Below are positions 11,178 through 23,384 of a stretch of DNA of 64,000 nucleotides, piece after piece. The position numbers were made by a program, and so were the translations under genes. Each line of letters starts with the position of its first letter. Within the stretch, counting starts at the first letter, position 1. Under the pieces are notes generated by a model that saw nothing but the letters and a program-made list of their open reading frames with translations, searched no databases and was not told the DNA's origin. The DNA comes from Prionace glauca (lineage: Eukaryota > Chordata > Chondrichthyes > Carcharhiniformes > Carcharhinidae), in assembly GCA_037974335.1 (NCBI GenBank), contig CM075760.1, forward strand, positions 49,744,469-49,808,468, written 5' to 3'.

Positions 11178-11236
11178 TCTTCGTCACAAATGGGTTTACA
11201 TTCACACTGTAATGAAGTTACTGTGAAAATCATATA
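11178..11236 (-). mobile_element. SINE 3' tail fragment
   Basis: 'cgtcacaaatgggtttacat' and 'actgtaatgaagttactgtg' match, in reverse, the 3' tail of the tRNA SINE at 12295-12560. Confidence 0.6.
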
Positions 11237-11309
11237 TGGTTAAAGCTCATCTTTTTCTCGGATGTCTTTCAGGGGAGGAAATATTACTTCTTAGTTAAAA
11301 GCTACATAA

Positions 11310-12290
11310 AATTACCAGAAGGAGGAACAAGCCTGAGGTTTCAGAGATTTTTAAAATTCAACAAAAAAATCCAAATAATCGACGAGGGAAATAGAGAATG
11401 GGAGTAAAATTGCAGGGAACATAAAAATTAATTAGAACCGTTTATATCAATATCTGAAGACAGAAGAATTGGTTAAGATAAATGTAAATCCCTTAGAGCC
11501 CGAATCCAGGGAAATTATAATGGGGAATAAAGAAATATTGAATGAATAGAACACTAAGTTTGACATTACCTTCACACAAGTATCATCCCAGAAATGTTCG
11601 GGAACCAAGGGGGTAGTTGTAAGACGGTGTTGAGGGAAATCAGTATTAGTGAAATCATTCTGGGTAAAATAATAGGGTGAAATTCTGGTTGGTCACTCGG
11701 GCCTGGTAATCCCAGAACATGGAAGGAAATGGGCCAGGAAATGTTGGATACATTGCTGCCCATCTTCTAAAATTCTATACAGGCCGAAACAGTTCCTACA
11801 GGTTAGAGGGTGACAAATGTAACCCCGATATATACAGAGAAAGAGAGAATAAAACTCATAAATTACAGATTGACTTCAGCATCAGCTACAGATTGTTATC
11901 AAATCCATGATAGGAAAATACTTGGAAAGCATGGACAGAGTTTGATGAAACCAGTGTGGGTTTAAGAAAGACATGTTTATCTTAACAAAACTACTTGCAT
12001 TTTTTAAGGGTGTAAATAATAGGTGGGGATGGGGGAAGTGGGGGTTCTTTCGGTTAGGGAGGGGGAGGGACGCAATCAGTTTACGTGGTGTATTTGCACT
12101 TTCAGAAGATATTTCAGAAGGCTCTTCATAAAATATTGGTAGGCCCAATGAAAGCACGTGAGATGGGCAGTGATATGTTGGCCTCGGTATAGAATTCATT
12201 GACAGGTAAGAAACAGAGAGTGGAAATGAATGGGTCTTCTTCCGAGTGACGGTCAGCTAACAGTAGGGTACCGCAGGGCCCCAAATGTTA
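11310..12290 (+). mobile_element. Old LINE copy, RT region (CR1/L3-like)
   Basis: The order of degraded RT-coding phrases is preserved: 'aattataatggggaataaag', 'gaaatcattctgggtaaaat', 'gcaaatgtaa'-like 'gacaaatgtaaccccg', 'gtgtgggtttaagaaagaca', 'ggtgtatttgcactttcaga' (the DFxKAF block) and 'cagtagggtaccgcagggcc' (the SGVPQGS block). It is full of frame breaks. It stops where the SINE at 12295 begins. Confidence 0.6.
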
Positions 12291-12294
12291 AATG

Positions 12295-12560
12295 TGTTCA
12301 TTCGTCACAAATAAATTTATGTTAACACTGCAATGAAGTTACTGTGAAAATTCCCGAGTCGCCACATTCCAGCATCTGTTCGGGTTACACTGAGGGAGAA
12401 TTTAGCACGGCCCAATGCACCCTAACCAGGGCGTCTTTTGGACTATGGGAGGAAAGCGGAGCACCCGGAAGAAACCCATATAGACACGGGGAGAACGTGC
12501 AGAGTCCGTACAGACAGTGACCCATGCCAGGAATCTCTCTTCCTTGAAGAAGGTCATTGT
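12295..12560 (-). mobile_element. tRNA SINE (HE1-related)
   Basis: In reverse: 3' tail 'tgcaatgaagttactgtgaa', body 'ccgagtcgccacattccagc', 'ggaggaaagcggagcacccg', 'cacggggagaacgtgcagag', 'agacagtgacccatgccagg'. The tRNA-like head is at the high-coordinate end and is truncated near 12545. Confidence 0.75.
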
Positions 12561-12668
12561 CTGACACTGTGTGGCGTGAATGTTACTCTCCCCTCCTCAA
12601 CCAAAGCCTGAATGTGTTCTAAGTCTTGCTGCATATGGACACGGACTGCTCCAGTATCTGAGGAGTCG

Positions 12669-13522
12669 CTAATAAACATAGAACATAGAACATTACAGCA
12701 CAAACAGGCCCTTCGGCCCTCGAGTTGCGCCGATCGCATCAACCCCACCAATCTATAGACCTATCTATAACCCCCAATACCATTAAACCCCATATACTCA
12801 TCCAGAAGTCTTTTAAAAGACCCCAGCGAGTTCACCTCCACCACCGACGACGGCAGCCGATTCCATTCACTCACCACCCTCTGAGTGAAAAACTTACCCC
12901 TAACATCACCTCTGTACTTCCCTCCCCGCACCTTAAATCTGTGTCCTCTCGTAGCGACCATTTCAACCCGGGGAAATAGCCTCTGAGAGTCCACCCTATC
13001 AATTCCTCTCAACATTTTATAAACTTCTATCAGGTCGCCTCTCAACCTTCGCCTCTTCAGGGAAAAGAGTCCCAGCTCCCTCAACCTATCTTCATAAGGC
13101 ATGCCTCCCAGTCCAGGCAACATCCTTGTAAATCTCCTCTGCACCCTTTCAATAGCTTCTACGTCTTTCCTATAGTGAGGCGACCAGAACTGCGCACCGT
13201 ACTCCAAATGAGGCCTGACGACGGTCCTGTAAAGTTGCAGCATTACCTCCCGACTCCTAAACTCAATCCCTCGATTAATGAAGGCCAGTACACCATACGC
13301 CTTCTTGACCACCTCCTCCACCTGCGAGGCCGATTTAAGAGTCCTGTGAACCCGGACCCCGAGATCCTTCTGCTCTTCAACGCTACTAAGACCCCTGCCC
13401 TTAATAGTGTACTCGTTCATCCCGTTGGTTCTGCCGAAATGGACGACTACACATTTATCCGCGTTGAAGTCCATCTGCCACTTCTCCGCCCATTCCTGCA
13501 TCCTATCTATGTCCTATCTAAT
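12669..13522 (-). mobile_element. CR1-like LINE 3' end, young, nested
   Basis: A 246-aa open frame (13501-12761, minus) contains MQEWAEKWQMDFNADKCVVVHF, then KDLGVRVHRTLK, YRTVVRPHLEYGAQFWSPHY, IERVQRRFTRMLPGLGG, LRGDLIEVYKM and TQRVVSEWNRLPSSV: the thumb/C-terminal part of the RT ORF. It is intact from the point of 5' truncation to the stop, so the insertion is fairly recent. The 3' end carries the family tail 'ttcggccctcgagttgcgcc'. It splits an older LINE; 'ctaat' at both junctions may be a short target duplication. Confidence 0.85.
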
Positions 13523-13899
13523 GTGCTGAACAGTGTGCAATCATTAGTGAACATCCCACTTCTGATCTTCTAATGAAGGGTGAATATTAGGCCACACTAT
13601 CCTGAGGAGTTCCTGCAGCAATACCCTGTGACTGAGCTGATTGGCTTTCAACAACCCCAACCACCTTACTCTGTACTCGGTGTGACTGAAGCCAGTGGAA
13701 TGTTTACCCCCGGATCCTCATTGACTGCAGATTGGCTCAGGGTTCTTGATGCCATCATTGGTCAAGTGTTGTGTTGATGTGGAGGGTGGGCACTCTCACC
13801 TCATTAAAACAGCTATTTCCACTATATTTGGACTAAGTTTAAATTATTTCTGGAACCGAATGCTCCTAGTGGAACCCAGACTGAGCTTCATTGAGTAGA

Positions 13900-13907
13900 T
13901 TATTATT

Positions 13908-13936
<29 letters not shown>
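13900..13936. repeat. (ATT)n microsatellite
   Basis: About 11 units of att in tandem. Confidence 0.9.
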
Positions 13937-13938
<2 letters not shown>

Positions 13939-14959
13939 CTGATCGGTTGATCCTCGATACTTTCTATTATTTTGATCGAGTGAGATCGCATTGGGCGATA
14001 ATTGGCCGGGATGTATTTGCCCTTCCTTTTGCGATAGAGCATGCCTGCTAATTTTCCACACTGTTGGGTATGTGATAGTGATGTAGCTATACTTTAATAG
14101 ATTGGCCGGGGCGCAGCTCCCTCCAGATCACAAATCATCATTATTATTGCTGAAATATTGTCAGGACCAATAATCCTTGCAGTGTCCAACCTCTTCAGCA
14201 CAGGGTTAGGCCACAGATCAATCATGATCATATTGCATGGTGGAGCGGGCTCCCGGGCTCGAATGGCCTACTCCTGTTCCAATCTTATCCTGTGAAAGGC
14301 ATTGAGCTGCTTGGAAACTGGCATCTGTGATGCTGGGGACCTCAGGAGGAGGCCGAGATGGAAAATCCTCTCGGCACTTCTGGCGGAAGATTGTAGCAAT
14401 TGTTTCAGTTTTGATCTTCCCCATTTGCTGAGCTCTCACATCATTAAGAATTGAGGTTTTATTTGAGGCTCCTGCTGCGGTTAATTGCTTTAATGTCCAC
14501 CACCATTCAGAACTGTATGTGGTAGAACTGCAAAGTTAGATCCTACCTGGAAAAATTCAGATCAAGGTGATTGTGTGATGTATACATTGACATGTACTCG
14601 TGCAATACCAGTTTAAACAGCGTGCTATATGTTATAATATATTATAATCATGGACGGGGTCCATTCTAACATATATACATATGGAGGCCAATTCAAAATG
14701 AACAGACGCAGGGTCCAGTGTATTGCGGCAGTCCATGCTTCATGTTATGTAACCCACCAAGATTTATTTCCATCTGCTGGCAAAACTTTGTAATTACAGT
14801 TAGTGTGAAAATATCATTGTCAGGTATGATCTATGGTATCAATGGAAGAAGAATTCACATCCATTAATGTCATATCACATCCCTTTCTGCAAGGTGCGAA
14901 AATTTATGGTGCAGTGAATTGTACATGTCCGTTGCTGAATTATGCAGATGAAGTGGTGT

Positions 14960-15755
14960 ACGGCAGGAATCTGTCTGGGGCCTCAATTATTTATAATATT
15001 CCTTAAGGGCTTAGATAATGGGACAAAATCTCAAATATCCAAATGATAGATCAAGATATAATTTTTAGATGGGACAACACTAAATTTAGTAGATGCCAAA
15101 TAGGATTTGGGGTTCGGCACATAGTTTCTTAAAATGTCACGATCTGCTGCAGAAAATAATCATTAAGACCAATGGAATGCCTCCCTTCATATCCAAAGGA
15201 CTTGGGGATAGGGAGGCAGATGTTGTGCTCCAATTGTGCACAATCCTTGTTCCACCCCAATTAGAGCACTGTGAGCAAGTATGGGCAACATATCTTTGGA
15301 AAAATGTTGACTCTGGACGGAGTTCAACACAAGTTGCGAGGAGAGATCAGACGAATTTAGACATTTTTCTCTCGAATTCAGAAGGTTGAGGGCTGTTCTG
15401 GTAAAAACCTATGAATTAGCTACAGGGAAGGATTGTTTCCATTAGTTGAAGGTTCGAGGTTAAAAGGCCATAGTTGAAAAAAATAGAGAAAGGCCTTTCA
15501 GGAGAGTTGAAAGAAAACATTAGTACATGTCGAGAGAGGTGAATGATTGGAACTCTCTTCGGCAATTGCCGGTGGGAGCTGGTACAATTGTTACATTTAA
15601 GTCTGAGGTCTTCTTTAATTGAACAGGTGTATCAAGAGATATGGACTTAGCGAAGCCAAAATGGATTCAGCCACAGATCAGCCATGATCTTATTAAATGG
15701 TGGGGCCAGTTCGAGGAGCTGAGTGGCCTACTCCTGTAGCTGTATTCCGATGTTG
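14960..15755 (+). mobile_element. Old LINE 3' end (CR1/L3-like)
   Basis: The order runs from the SGVPQGS block ('ggtgtacggcaggaatctgt') through 'attagagcactgtgagcaag' (LEYCEQVWATYL in frame) to the tail 'ccacagatcagccatgatct...gagtggcctactcctg'. It is broken by several frame changes and is an old copy. Confidence 0.6.
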
Positions 15756-16159
15756 CCAGGGCAGCATCAGACGAAAATGGCTCAATCCATGGGAATATAT
15801 TTTTGTTGATTTTGATTAAAAGGAGGGATGTTGCCCAGGGAGCTGTTGGAGACCACGGGACCTTTAATGTCCAGCTCAGCAAACATGGCGTTAGGGAAAA
15901 TGTTCCTCATTCCATTTGAAATTTAGTTGGGTCTCTGAAGACTCCCAGGAAGCCAAGATGTAGTTTTAAGTTGAAAAAAAAATGTGTGTGTGTGTGTGAA
16001 AGGGAAACAATTTGTGGGGAAGAATGGGAACGACAGAATATATGTGTGTGCGTCTTTGTGTGTTGTCTGATAAATGCCATATAGTTTACAAATCAACAAC
16101 ACAATTAAAACCGGCATCCTTCCATTTCCAATAGAAAAGTTAGAATCACAGTAAACACA
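15756..16159. other. Unassigned stretch
   Basis: No gene was recognised. A short (tg)n run lies near 15980-16000. Confidence 0.3.
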
Positions 16160-19100
16160 TGTCCACGGTCGGCAAGTGGGAGGCTTTCAAGGGAAAACTG
16201 AAAAGGTTGCAGGAAAGTTGGTTGGTTGTCAAATAGGAGGCAGAGAGTGGGAGTCAATGGATGGTATTCGGATTGGCGGATGGTGACTAGTGGAGTGCCT
16301 CAGGGGTCGGTGCTGGGGCCTCAGCTATTTACCATTTATATAGATGATCTGGACGAGGGAACCGAGTGTATGGTGTCGAAATTTGCTGATGACACCAAGA
16401 CTGGAGGAAAGGCAAATTGCGCGGAGGGTGTGGAGAGTCTGCAGAAGGATCTAGATAGGCTGGGCGAATGGGCCAGGAAATGGCAAATGGAATTTAATGT
16501 TGGCAAGTGCGAGGTGGTCCACTTTGGTAGGAATAATGGTAGGAAGGATTATCACTTACGTGGCGAAAAACTGCAGCAGGCGACGGTGCAGAGGGACCTT
16601 GGGGTCCTTGTGCGCGTGTGTCAAAAACTCAGCTCGCAGGTGAAGCAGGTGATCAGGCAGGCGAATGGGATGCTGGCCTTCATAGCGAGGGGGATTGAAT
16701 ATAAAAGTAGGGAGGTCTTGCTGCGGCTGTATAGAGCATTGGTGAGGCTGAAGTACTGTGTGCAGTTTTGGGCGCCGTATTTACGGAAGGATATTTTGGC
16801 CTTGGAGGGAGTGCAGAAGAGGTTGACTAGGCTGATGCCGGAGTTGAGGGGGTTGAGCTATGAGGAGAGGCTGAATAAACTCGGCTTGTACTCGTTAGAG
16901 TTTAGAAGAATGAGGGGAGATCTCATTGAGACTTATAAGATGATGAATGGGATGGATAGATAGAGGTGGAGAGACTCTTCCTGCTCAGAAAGGATAATAG
17001 GACTAGGGGGCACAGCCTCAAGATAAAGGGGGGGGGGCGGTTTAGAACGGAGTTGAGGAGGAACTTCTTCACTCAGAGGGTGGTGAATCTCTGGAATTCT
17101 CTGCCTGTTGAAGTGGCGGAGGCTGCCTCGCTAAATATTTTTAAGACGCGGGTGATGGGTTTTTGATAAGAGAGGGGATTAAGGGTTATGGGGAGAGGGC
17201 GGGAATGTGGAACTGAGCCACGACAGATCAGCCATGATCTTATTTAATGGCGGGGCAGGCTCGAAGGGCTAGATGGCCTAGTCCAGCTCCTATTTCTTAT
17301 GTTCTTAAAGACATGTGCCGGTAAAAAGGAAGGATGGAAAAGGTAGGATTGGAGAGCTGTGGATTACAGGGGATATTGAGGACTTGGTCAGGAAGAAGAG
17401 AGAGCCGTATGTTAGGTCTAAGCAACTGGGAACGGAGAGAGCACTGGAGGAAGACAGAGAGAGTATGAGGGAGCTCGAACGGGGAGTTAGAAGGGCGAAA
17501 GGGGGGCATGAAATGACTTTGGCGGATAGGATTAAGGAAAATCCAAAGGCATTTTACTCATACATTAGGAACAAAAGGGTGGTTAGACGGAAAATCGGTC
17601 CTCTTTGGGACAGAGGAGGGGAACTGTGCATAGAGTCTGAGGGAATGGGGGAGATCCTAAATGAATACTTTGCGTCGGTATTCACGAAGGAGAGGGGCTT
17701 GGTGTCTTGTACTGTCTTGGAGGGAGCTGTAGACCAGTTGAAAGAAATATCCATTACAAGGGAGGAAGTGCTAGGGTTTTTAGGCAGCATAAGAACTGAT
17801 AAAGCTCCGGGGCCTGATGGCATTTATCCCAGGCTGCTTAGGGAGGTGAGAGATGAAATTGTTGGGCCGCTGACGCAAATCTTTGTCTCTTCTTTGGACG
17901 CAGGTGAGGTCCCAGAGGGCTGGAGGGTAGATAATGTGGTACTGCTGTTTACAAAGGGCAGTAGGGATAACCCTGGTAATTATAGGCCAGTGAGTTTGAC
18001 GTCAGTGGTAGGAAAGTTGTTGGAAAAAATTCTAAGGGGTAGGATGTATAAGCATTTGGAGCATTGCGATGTGATGAGGGATACGCAGCATGGCTTTGTT
18101 CAGGGGAGGTCTTGCCTTACGAATCTCGTGGAATTTTTTGAGGAGGTGACAAAAACCGTTGATGAAGGACGAACCGTTGATGTCGTCGATATGGATTTCA
18201 GTAAGGCGTTTGACAAAGTCGCTCATGGTGGGTTAGTTGAAAAGGTTAAGGCTCATGGGATACAGGCACAAGTATCTAGATGGATTGAAAACTGGATAGT
18301 TAACAGGAGACAGAGAGTAGCAGTGGAAGGGTCCTTTTCTAGCTGGAGGTCTGTCACTAGTGGTGTGCTGCAGGGCTCAGCACTGGGACCTCTTCTATTC
18401 GTAATATATATAAAAAATTTGGAAGAGGGCATACGTGGTGTGATCAGCAAGTTTGCAGATGACACAAAGATGGCTGGATTGGCGGCCAGTGAGGAGCAGT
18501 ATCTGGCAATACAGCAGGATATAGATAGGCTGGTATATTGGGCAGATAAATGGCAGGTGGAATTTAATCCTGATAAATGCGAGGTGATGCATTTTGGAAG
18601 GAATAATGTAGAGGGGAGTTGTATGATAAAGGGTAGACCTATTAAGAGTATAGAAATGCAGAGGAAGCTGGGAGTGCAAGTTCACAAGTCTCTGAAGGTG
18701 GCAACACAGGTGGAGAATGTTGCGAAGAAAGTTTATGATATAGGAAGGGGTATAGAGTACAAGAGCTGGCGTCTAATGCTACAGTTGTACAGAACGTTGG
18801 TTGGACCGCATTTGGAGTACTGCGTCTAGTTCTGGTCACATGACTACCGGAAGGACGTGGGCACCCTGGAGAGAGTGCAGAGGAGGTTTACCAGGATGCT
18901 GCCTGGTATGGAAGGACTGGGTTATGAGGAAAGATTGAGTAAACTTGTGCTGTTTTCCTTCGAAAGACAGAGATTGAGCGTGGATTTAATAGAGGTGCAT
19001 AAAATAATGAAGGGTATAGATAGAGTAAACAGTGGCAGGCTTTTTCCGTGATTGGAGACAAATATCACGAGGAGCCACAGGCTTAAGGTGAGGGGGAAGA

Positions 19101-19280
19101 AGTATAATTTGGATGCTAGAGGGAGGTTTTTCACACAGTGGGTCGTGGAGGTATGGAATGCACTGCCAAGTAAGGTGGTGGAGGCAGGCACGCTGGACTT
19201 GTTTAAGGTTTACTTAGATAGACACATGAGCAAAATAAGGATGGAGGGTTATTGGAGACTGTTTTAAATAAGGATCAGAG
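16160..19280 (+). mobile_element. CR1-like LINE with near-complete RT ORF, itself carrying a LINE insert
   Basis: The outer element begins near 16165 ('ggcaagtgggaggctttcaa'), is interrupted at about 16217 and resumes at 17305. A 504-aa frame (17315-18829) covers the post-endonuclease linker and most of the reverse transcriptase: DKAPGPDGIYPRLL, NYRPVSLTSVVGKLLE, QHGFVQGRSCLTNL, MDFSKAFDKVAH, the SGVLQGSALGPLLF block and the FADDTKM catalytic box. A TAG stop at 18827-18829 replaces the usual Gln of the CVQFW motif. The C-terminal part continues to 19267 in shifted frames (VQRRFTRMLPGMEG, FFTQWVVEVWNALPSKV). The upstream endonuclease and ORF1 are missing. It is non-autonomous now but among the best-preserved LINEs here. 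Confidence 0.85.
16217..17304 (+). mobile_element. CR1-like LINE 3' half nested in another LINE
   Basis: The frame at 16226-16963 reads NRRQRVGVNGWYSDWRMVTSG, VPQGSVLGPQLF, SKFADDTKTGG, KWQMEFNVGKCEVVHFGRNN, RLTRLMPELRGLSYEERLNK. After one stop it continues (MERLFLLRKDN..., FFTQRVVNLWNSLPVEVAE) to 17166. The tail 'gatcagccatgatcttattt...ggcctagtccagctcctat' ends with 'ttcttatgttctt' before the outer LINE resumes. 'aaag' on both sides may be a 4-bp target duplication. Confidence 0.85.
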
Positions 19281-19454
19281 CCTCAGGACGTTCCTGGAAA
19301 TCTAATGCTACATTTGTTGATATTTTTCTCTTTTACTCTGCATGTGCGTCGGTCCACCTTGTTGTCTAACGAGGGGCATGCACACTGTGGGTCATGCGTG
19401 GGCTGCTCTTGGATGTTTCGAGAGTGGCCTAGTACTTTGCGTCGTTTGTGTCTG

Positions 19455-19805
19455 CTTCAAAATGGACCAGCAGATGGGCACCACAACAGCTCAGTGACTA
19501 TCACCGTTAGTTGTCCAGATACATGGATTTGGGCCAGTGTCTTTGGGAAACTGCACATTCTCCCTGCGGTTGCGTGGGTTTTCTCCGGGTGTCCCGGTTT
19601 CCTCCCACACCCCAAAGAAGTGTTATTAGGCTGACTGGTGTAAATAATTGTCCCTAAATTATTCTCCCCTTAATCTGGTTTCCAATGGGGGTACCATAAG
19701 CATAGACACGGGTCAAGGGTGGAGGAGGAAAAACACATTGTGAAGATGGTGGCGCGGGCTCGTTGGGCCGAAGGGCCTGATTCCCGTGTTGTGTTGTTCT
19801 TTGAT
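19455..19805 (+). mobile_element. tRNA SINE (HE1-like, long 3' subtype)
   Basis: 'gaaactgcacattctccctg', 'cgtgggttttctccgggtgt' and 'cggtttcctcccacacccca' form the body. The 3' part 'gcgcgggctcgttgggccga' / 'agggcctgattcccgtgttg' is shared with the reverse copy at 59700-60010. Confidence 0.75.
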
Positions 19806-20409
19806 CATTGTTCTATTCATTTCAGCTTGGTGTCTTTTCTTCATATTTCACATTTGTTGATGACTGAGGAGGTCAATTTTTGAGAGGTTGATTCAACCCT
19901 AAGTGTTGTCCATGAGGCTATCAGTTCTGTTGTAAATTGTCCCTTTCTGTGTCATGAATGAGACCGAGAATTTTTTGATGGAGAGCTTAGTTCCCCCAAA
20001 TGTTGTAGTCTCTGCCCTGATGTTAGTGTCGAATGTCTCACTGAGATTCATCCATGTATGAGTATGATATGTACATCTCCCAACATAAACAAAACACTGC
20101 GCTTCAGGTTAATCCCGGTCTTCAAGCAGATGAGTAACAAAATTGTCATCCTATCAAAGGCCTGTCCCGTAATGTTATGATTGAGATACACCTACAGATG
20201 TTGCCGTCTCTTCTTCTTCCTTGTCTTTGGATAGTGTGATGTTTCTGAATCATGAATCTCCTGTGGAACGGAACCTATCTTCTGGCAGAGAAAGAGGTGG
20301 TAAATGTTCAGAAAGTTGATATTTATTTTCATCAATTGCCATCCATTTACAAAGGTACCCAATTGCGTTCATTAATTATCATCCATTCATAAATATTGCT
20401 ATGTTGATG
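19806..20409. other. Unassigned stretch
   Basis: No gene or repeat family was recognised. Confidence 0.3.
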
Positions 20410-21165
20410 TTTTAATTTAAGGGATATGGACGTTGCTGGCCTAGTCAGTATTTATTGCCTATTTCTCATTGCCTTTAGTAAACTGGTGGTAAGCTACCTT
20501 CTTGAATTGCTGCAGATCCTGTGGTGTAGATACCCATACGGTCCTGTTACACAGGGAGTTCTAGGATCTCGGTCCTGCGACAGTGATGGAAGGATGATAT
20601 ATTTCCACATCAGGTATATGACTGACTTGGAGAGGAATTTATAGGTGATATTTCCTGGTAACTGTTACCCCTGTCCTTGCAAATAGCAACCCACCGTGTG
20701 GCTGCCTAAGGAGCCTTGGTGAGGTTCGGAAGTGAAACTTGTAGATGGTACATAATGATGCTCTGTGTGGTGAAGGGAGTGAGCATTTGCAAATGCTATA
20801 CCTGTCAAGCCGGCTGCTTTGGCCTGAATGGGATGAAGATTTTTGAATGTTGCTTGAACTGTACCTATTCAAGTAAGTGGAGAGAACCATTTTGTCCCCT
20901 AATATGTGTCGTGCAGGTGGTGCACAGGTTTGGGAAGTTAGGGGGTGGGTTACTCACAGCAGGCTGAGCTGATATTCCAGCTGGGGCATGTATATACCCA
21001 GCTAACACAGCGATTAGCCAATGGTAACCTCGAAGATGTTGATAGTTGTTGATTCAGTGTTGTAATATCATTGGGTGACAAGGGGCAACGGTCAGATTCC
21101 CCCTTTTTGGAGGTGGTCATCGCCTGACGCCAATATTACCAATAATTCTCCATTCACAAAAATAA
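20410..21165 (-). mobile_element. LINE 3' part, Jockey-like family, old
   Basis: The reverse of the C-terminal RT region of the same LINE as at 12565-14560: 'atttattgcctatttctcat', 'ttgaattgctgcagatcctg', 'cacagggagttctaggatct', 'aaggagccttggtgaggttc', 'gatgttgatagttgttgatt', 'ggtggtcatcgcctgacgcc'. No frame survives. Confidence 0.65.
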
Positions 21166-21239
21166 ATAGTAAAAATTCACAAAAATAAATAAATAAAATT
21201 AAATAAATTCTCAAAAATAAATAATAGTGGGAGGGATTA

Positions 21240-21800
21240 CTATTTCTAGGGGGGAAAGCTGCAGCATGCTACGGTGCAGAGGGACCTGGGGGTTCTTGTG
21301 CATGAGTCGCAAAAACCCAGGCTGCAGGTGCAGCAAGTGATCAGGAAGGCGAATGGGATGCTGGCTTTTATAGCGATGGGGATAGAATATAAAAGCAGGG
21401 AGGTCTTGCTGCAACTGTACAGGGTACTGGTGAGGCCGCAGCTGGAGTACTGTGTGCAGTTCTGGTCGCTGCACTTGTGGAAGGATATTTTGGCCTTGGA
21501 GGGAATGCAGAGGAGGTTCACTAGGCTGATACCGGAGATGAGGGGGTTGAACTTTGAAGAGAGGCTGAATAGACTGGGTCTGTACTCGTTGGAATTTAGA
21601 AGGTTGAGGGAGGATCTTATAGAGACGCATAAGATAATGAAGGGGATGGTTAGGGTAGAGGTAGAGAGATTCTTTCCGCTCAGAAAGGATAGCAGGACTA
21701 GAGGGCACATCCTCAAGATAAGGGGGGGCAGCAGTTTAGAATGGAGTTGAGGAGGAACTTCTTCACTCAAAGGGTGGTGAATCTCTGGAATTAAATTAAA
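21240..21800 (+). mobile_element. CR1-like LINE 3' fragment
   Basis: The frame at 21274-21750 reads MQRDLGVLVHESQKPRLQVQ, ANGMLAFIAMGIEYKSREVL, RPQLEYCVQFWSLHLWKDIL, MQRRFTRLIPEMRGLNFEER, then LREDLIETHKIMKGM. Closest in this window to the inner LINE at 16217. It is truncated at the 5' end inside the thumb region and ends in an (aaatt)n run at about 21795. A purine/AT simple stretch precedes it. Confidence 0.8.
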
Positions 21801-23384
21801 TTAAATTAAATTGAGATTAAATCCGACCATGGCAGCAGGTGGAATTTGAATTCAATCAATAAATTTTGATTCATACTGATAGCGACGAGATAACCCTCTG
21901 ATTCCCCAGTGAAGGACATCTGCCATCCCTACTTGGTCTCAGCAAGGTGTAACTCAAGATGGACCGTCATGTATATAACTGGGCAATGCCCTCTGAGATG
22001 CCCTAACACACCACTCAGCTGAAAAGGAATTAAGCACAGGAAATCAATGTTGTTCTTTCCAGAGACCCCCACGTCCCATGGAAGAATAAAGTGAAATAAA
22101 ACACCAGCCTACATGTTTATGCAGTATAAGATATATCACCTCTCTGAATCAACACTCACAATCTGCCTGTATTTATTTCTATCCATCCATCACAGTGTTT
22201 CGTTGGGTTGGAGAGATCATCATTGTTACTAACAAGGTGCCAGAGAATCTGGGTAGCTTTTTTTCCAATGAAATGGGAAGCATTCATGTAGGTTCACAGC
22301 TTTAAAAAATAATAATTAAGTTGCCTCGAGTTGTTGCTGGGCAGATTTGTTTATAAATAGGCTCTATTGACAATGCTAAGAGTTTGAGGTTGGCTTGCAG
22401 CCAACTGTTCAGTACTGAGGAAACAGATCTTTGACTTACTGAACAAACACCGTCAGATGCTTCCTGTAAATATCTTCGGGCAGTTGGCAGCAGGTTGGAC
22501 TGCTGCCAAATACTGCGTGGGACAGATTAGCGCGAATATGTAAGGATTAAATGGGACTTATCCAGTTATACAATAAATGCTTGATTCCCATAATAAAGAA
22601 AGGTTTTTAAAAGGTATTCCTTCCAAGCAAATATTTTAAAGGGCTGCACTGTGATTAAACAGTATGGGGAACAAGTAAATTGGCCAGATGCTATTTCATT
22701 TGTATAACTTCCAAATAAATATCCTTCCAACAATGAAAGCCACTTTGTGAGTAACTTCATGACCTGCAAGGAAGAGATTTTGACCTCCCCACCCCCAAAG
22801 TCCAATGAGATCAGTGCAATGGCCCCAAAATGAAAATAATTAAAAGTAAAATAAAATCATACAATTGTCTTGAAAAGCGCAGATACCTGGAATATTCTAA
22901 GCGTTCTGCACCTCTTTAAAAAGACAACCTCTCTTATCCCTGATCAGCACCATGTTCTGTTGTCCAGCATAATCTGATTTCGATTATTTAACAGTCGCTC
23001 TCATAGCTGCCAATGAGTGAAGAAACGGCCTGGTTTAGTGGAAGACAAAACATTTATTTTTGTGATATTGTGCAATATGCCACAAAGTCCTAATGTCCTG
23101 AGTTCCCATTACCAGTGAATGTTCTACAGCCGGTGGCCAATAAAATGAGCAGCAGTGATTTGGATGTTGACAAAGAACTTTCCTGATCACCGTGTCCGTT
23201 CGGATTCTATAAATTCTCTGTCAAAGGTTGATGTCGATGTCATGTTTCCCTGTCAGCTCATATAATTATAAGTCCACCAGTTTTCTTTTGTGTTAATTTT
23301 CACAGGGTAAAGGAGCCTTTGGGGAAATCTAACGTGTAATATTGCATCACATGACGATTGTCCTTTTTGAATTAATTTGTGGAT

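Larger units (their letters stand above)
12565..14560 (-). mobile_element. LINE (second family, Jockey-like), interrupted by a CR1-like insert
   Basis: The minus frame near 12751-12554 reads ISDSSDTGAVRVHMQQDLEH...VTFTPH, the segment just after the FADD block of an abundant shark LINE. The element resumes at 13523 ('gtgctgaacagtgtgcaatc') and runs through RT to 14560; the frame at 14439-14218 gives TIFRQKCREDFPSRPPPEVP and SITDASFQAAQ, from the linker upstream of RT. The interruption (12669-13522) is another LINE. A short AT microsatellite and a LINE tail near 14212-14285 are also embedded. The copy is decayed. Confidence 0.7.
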
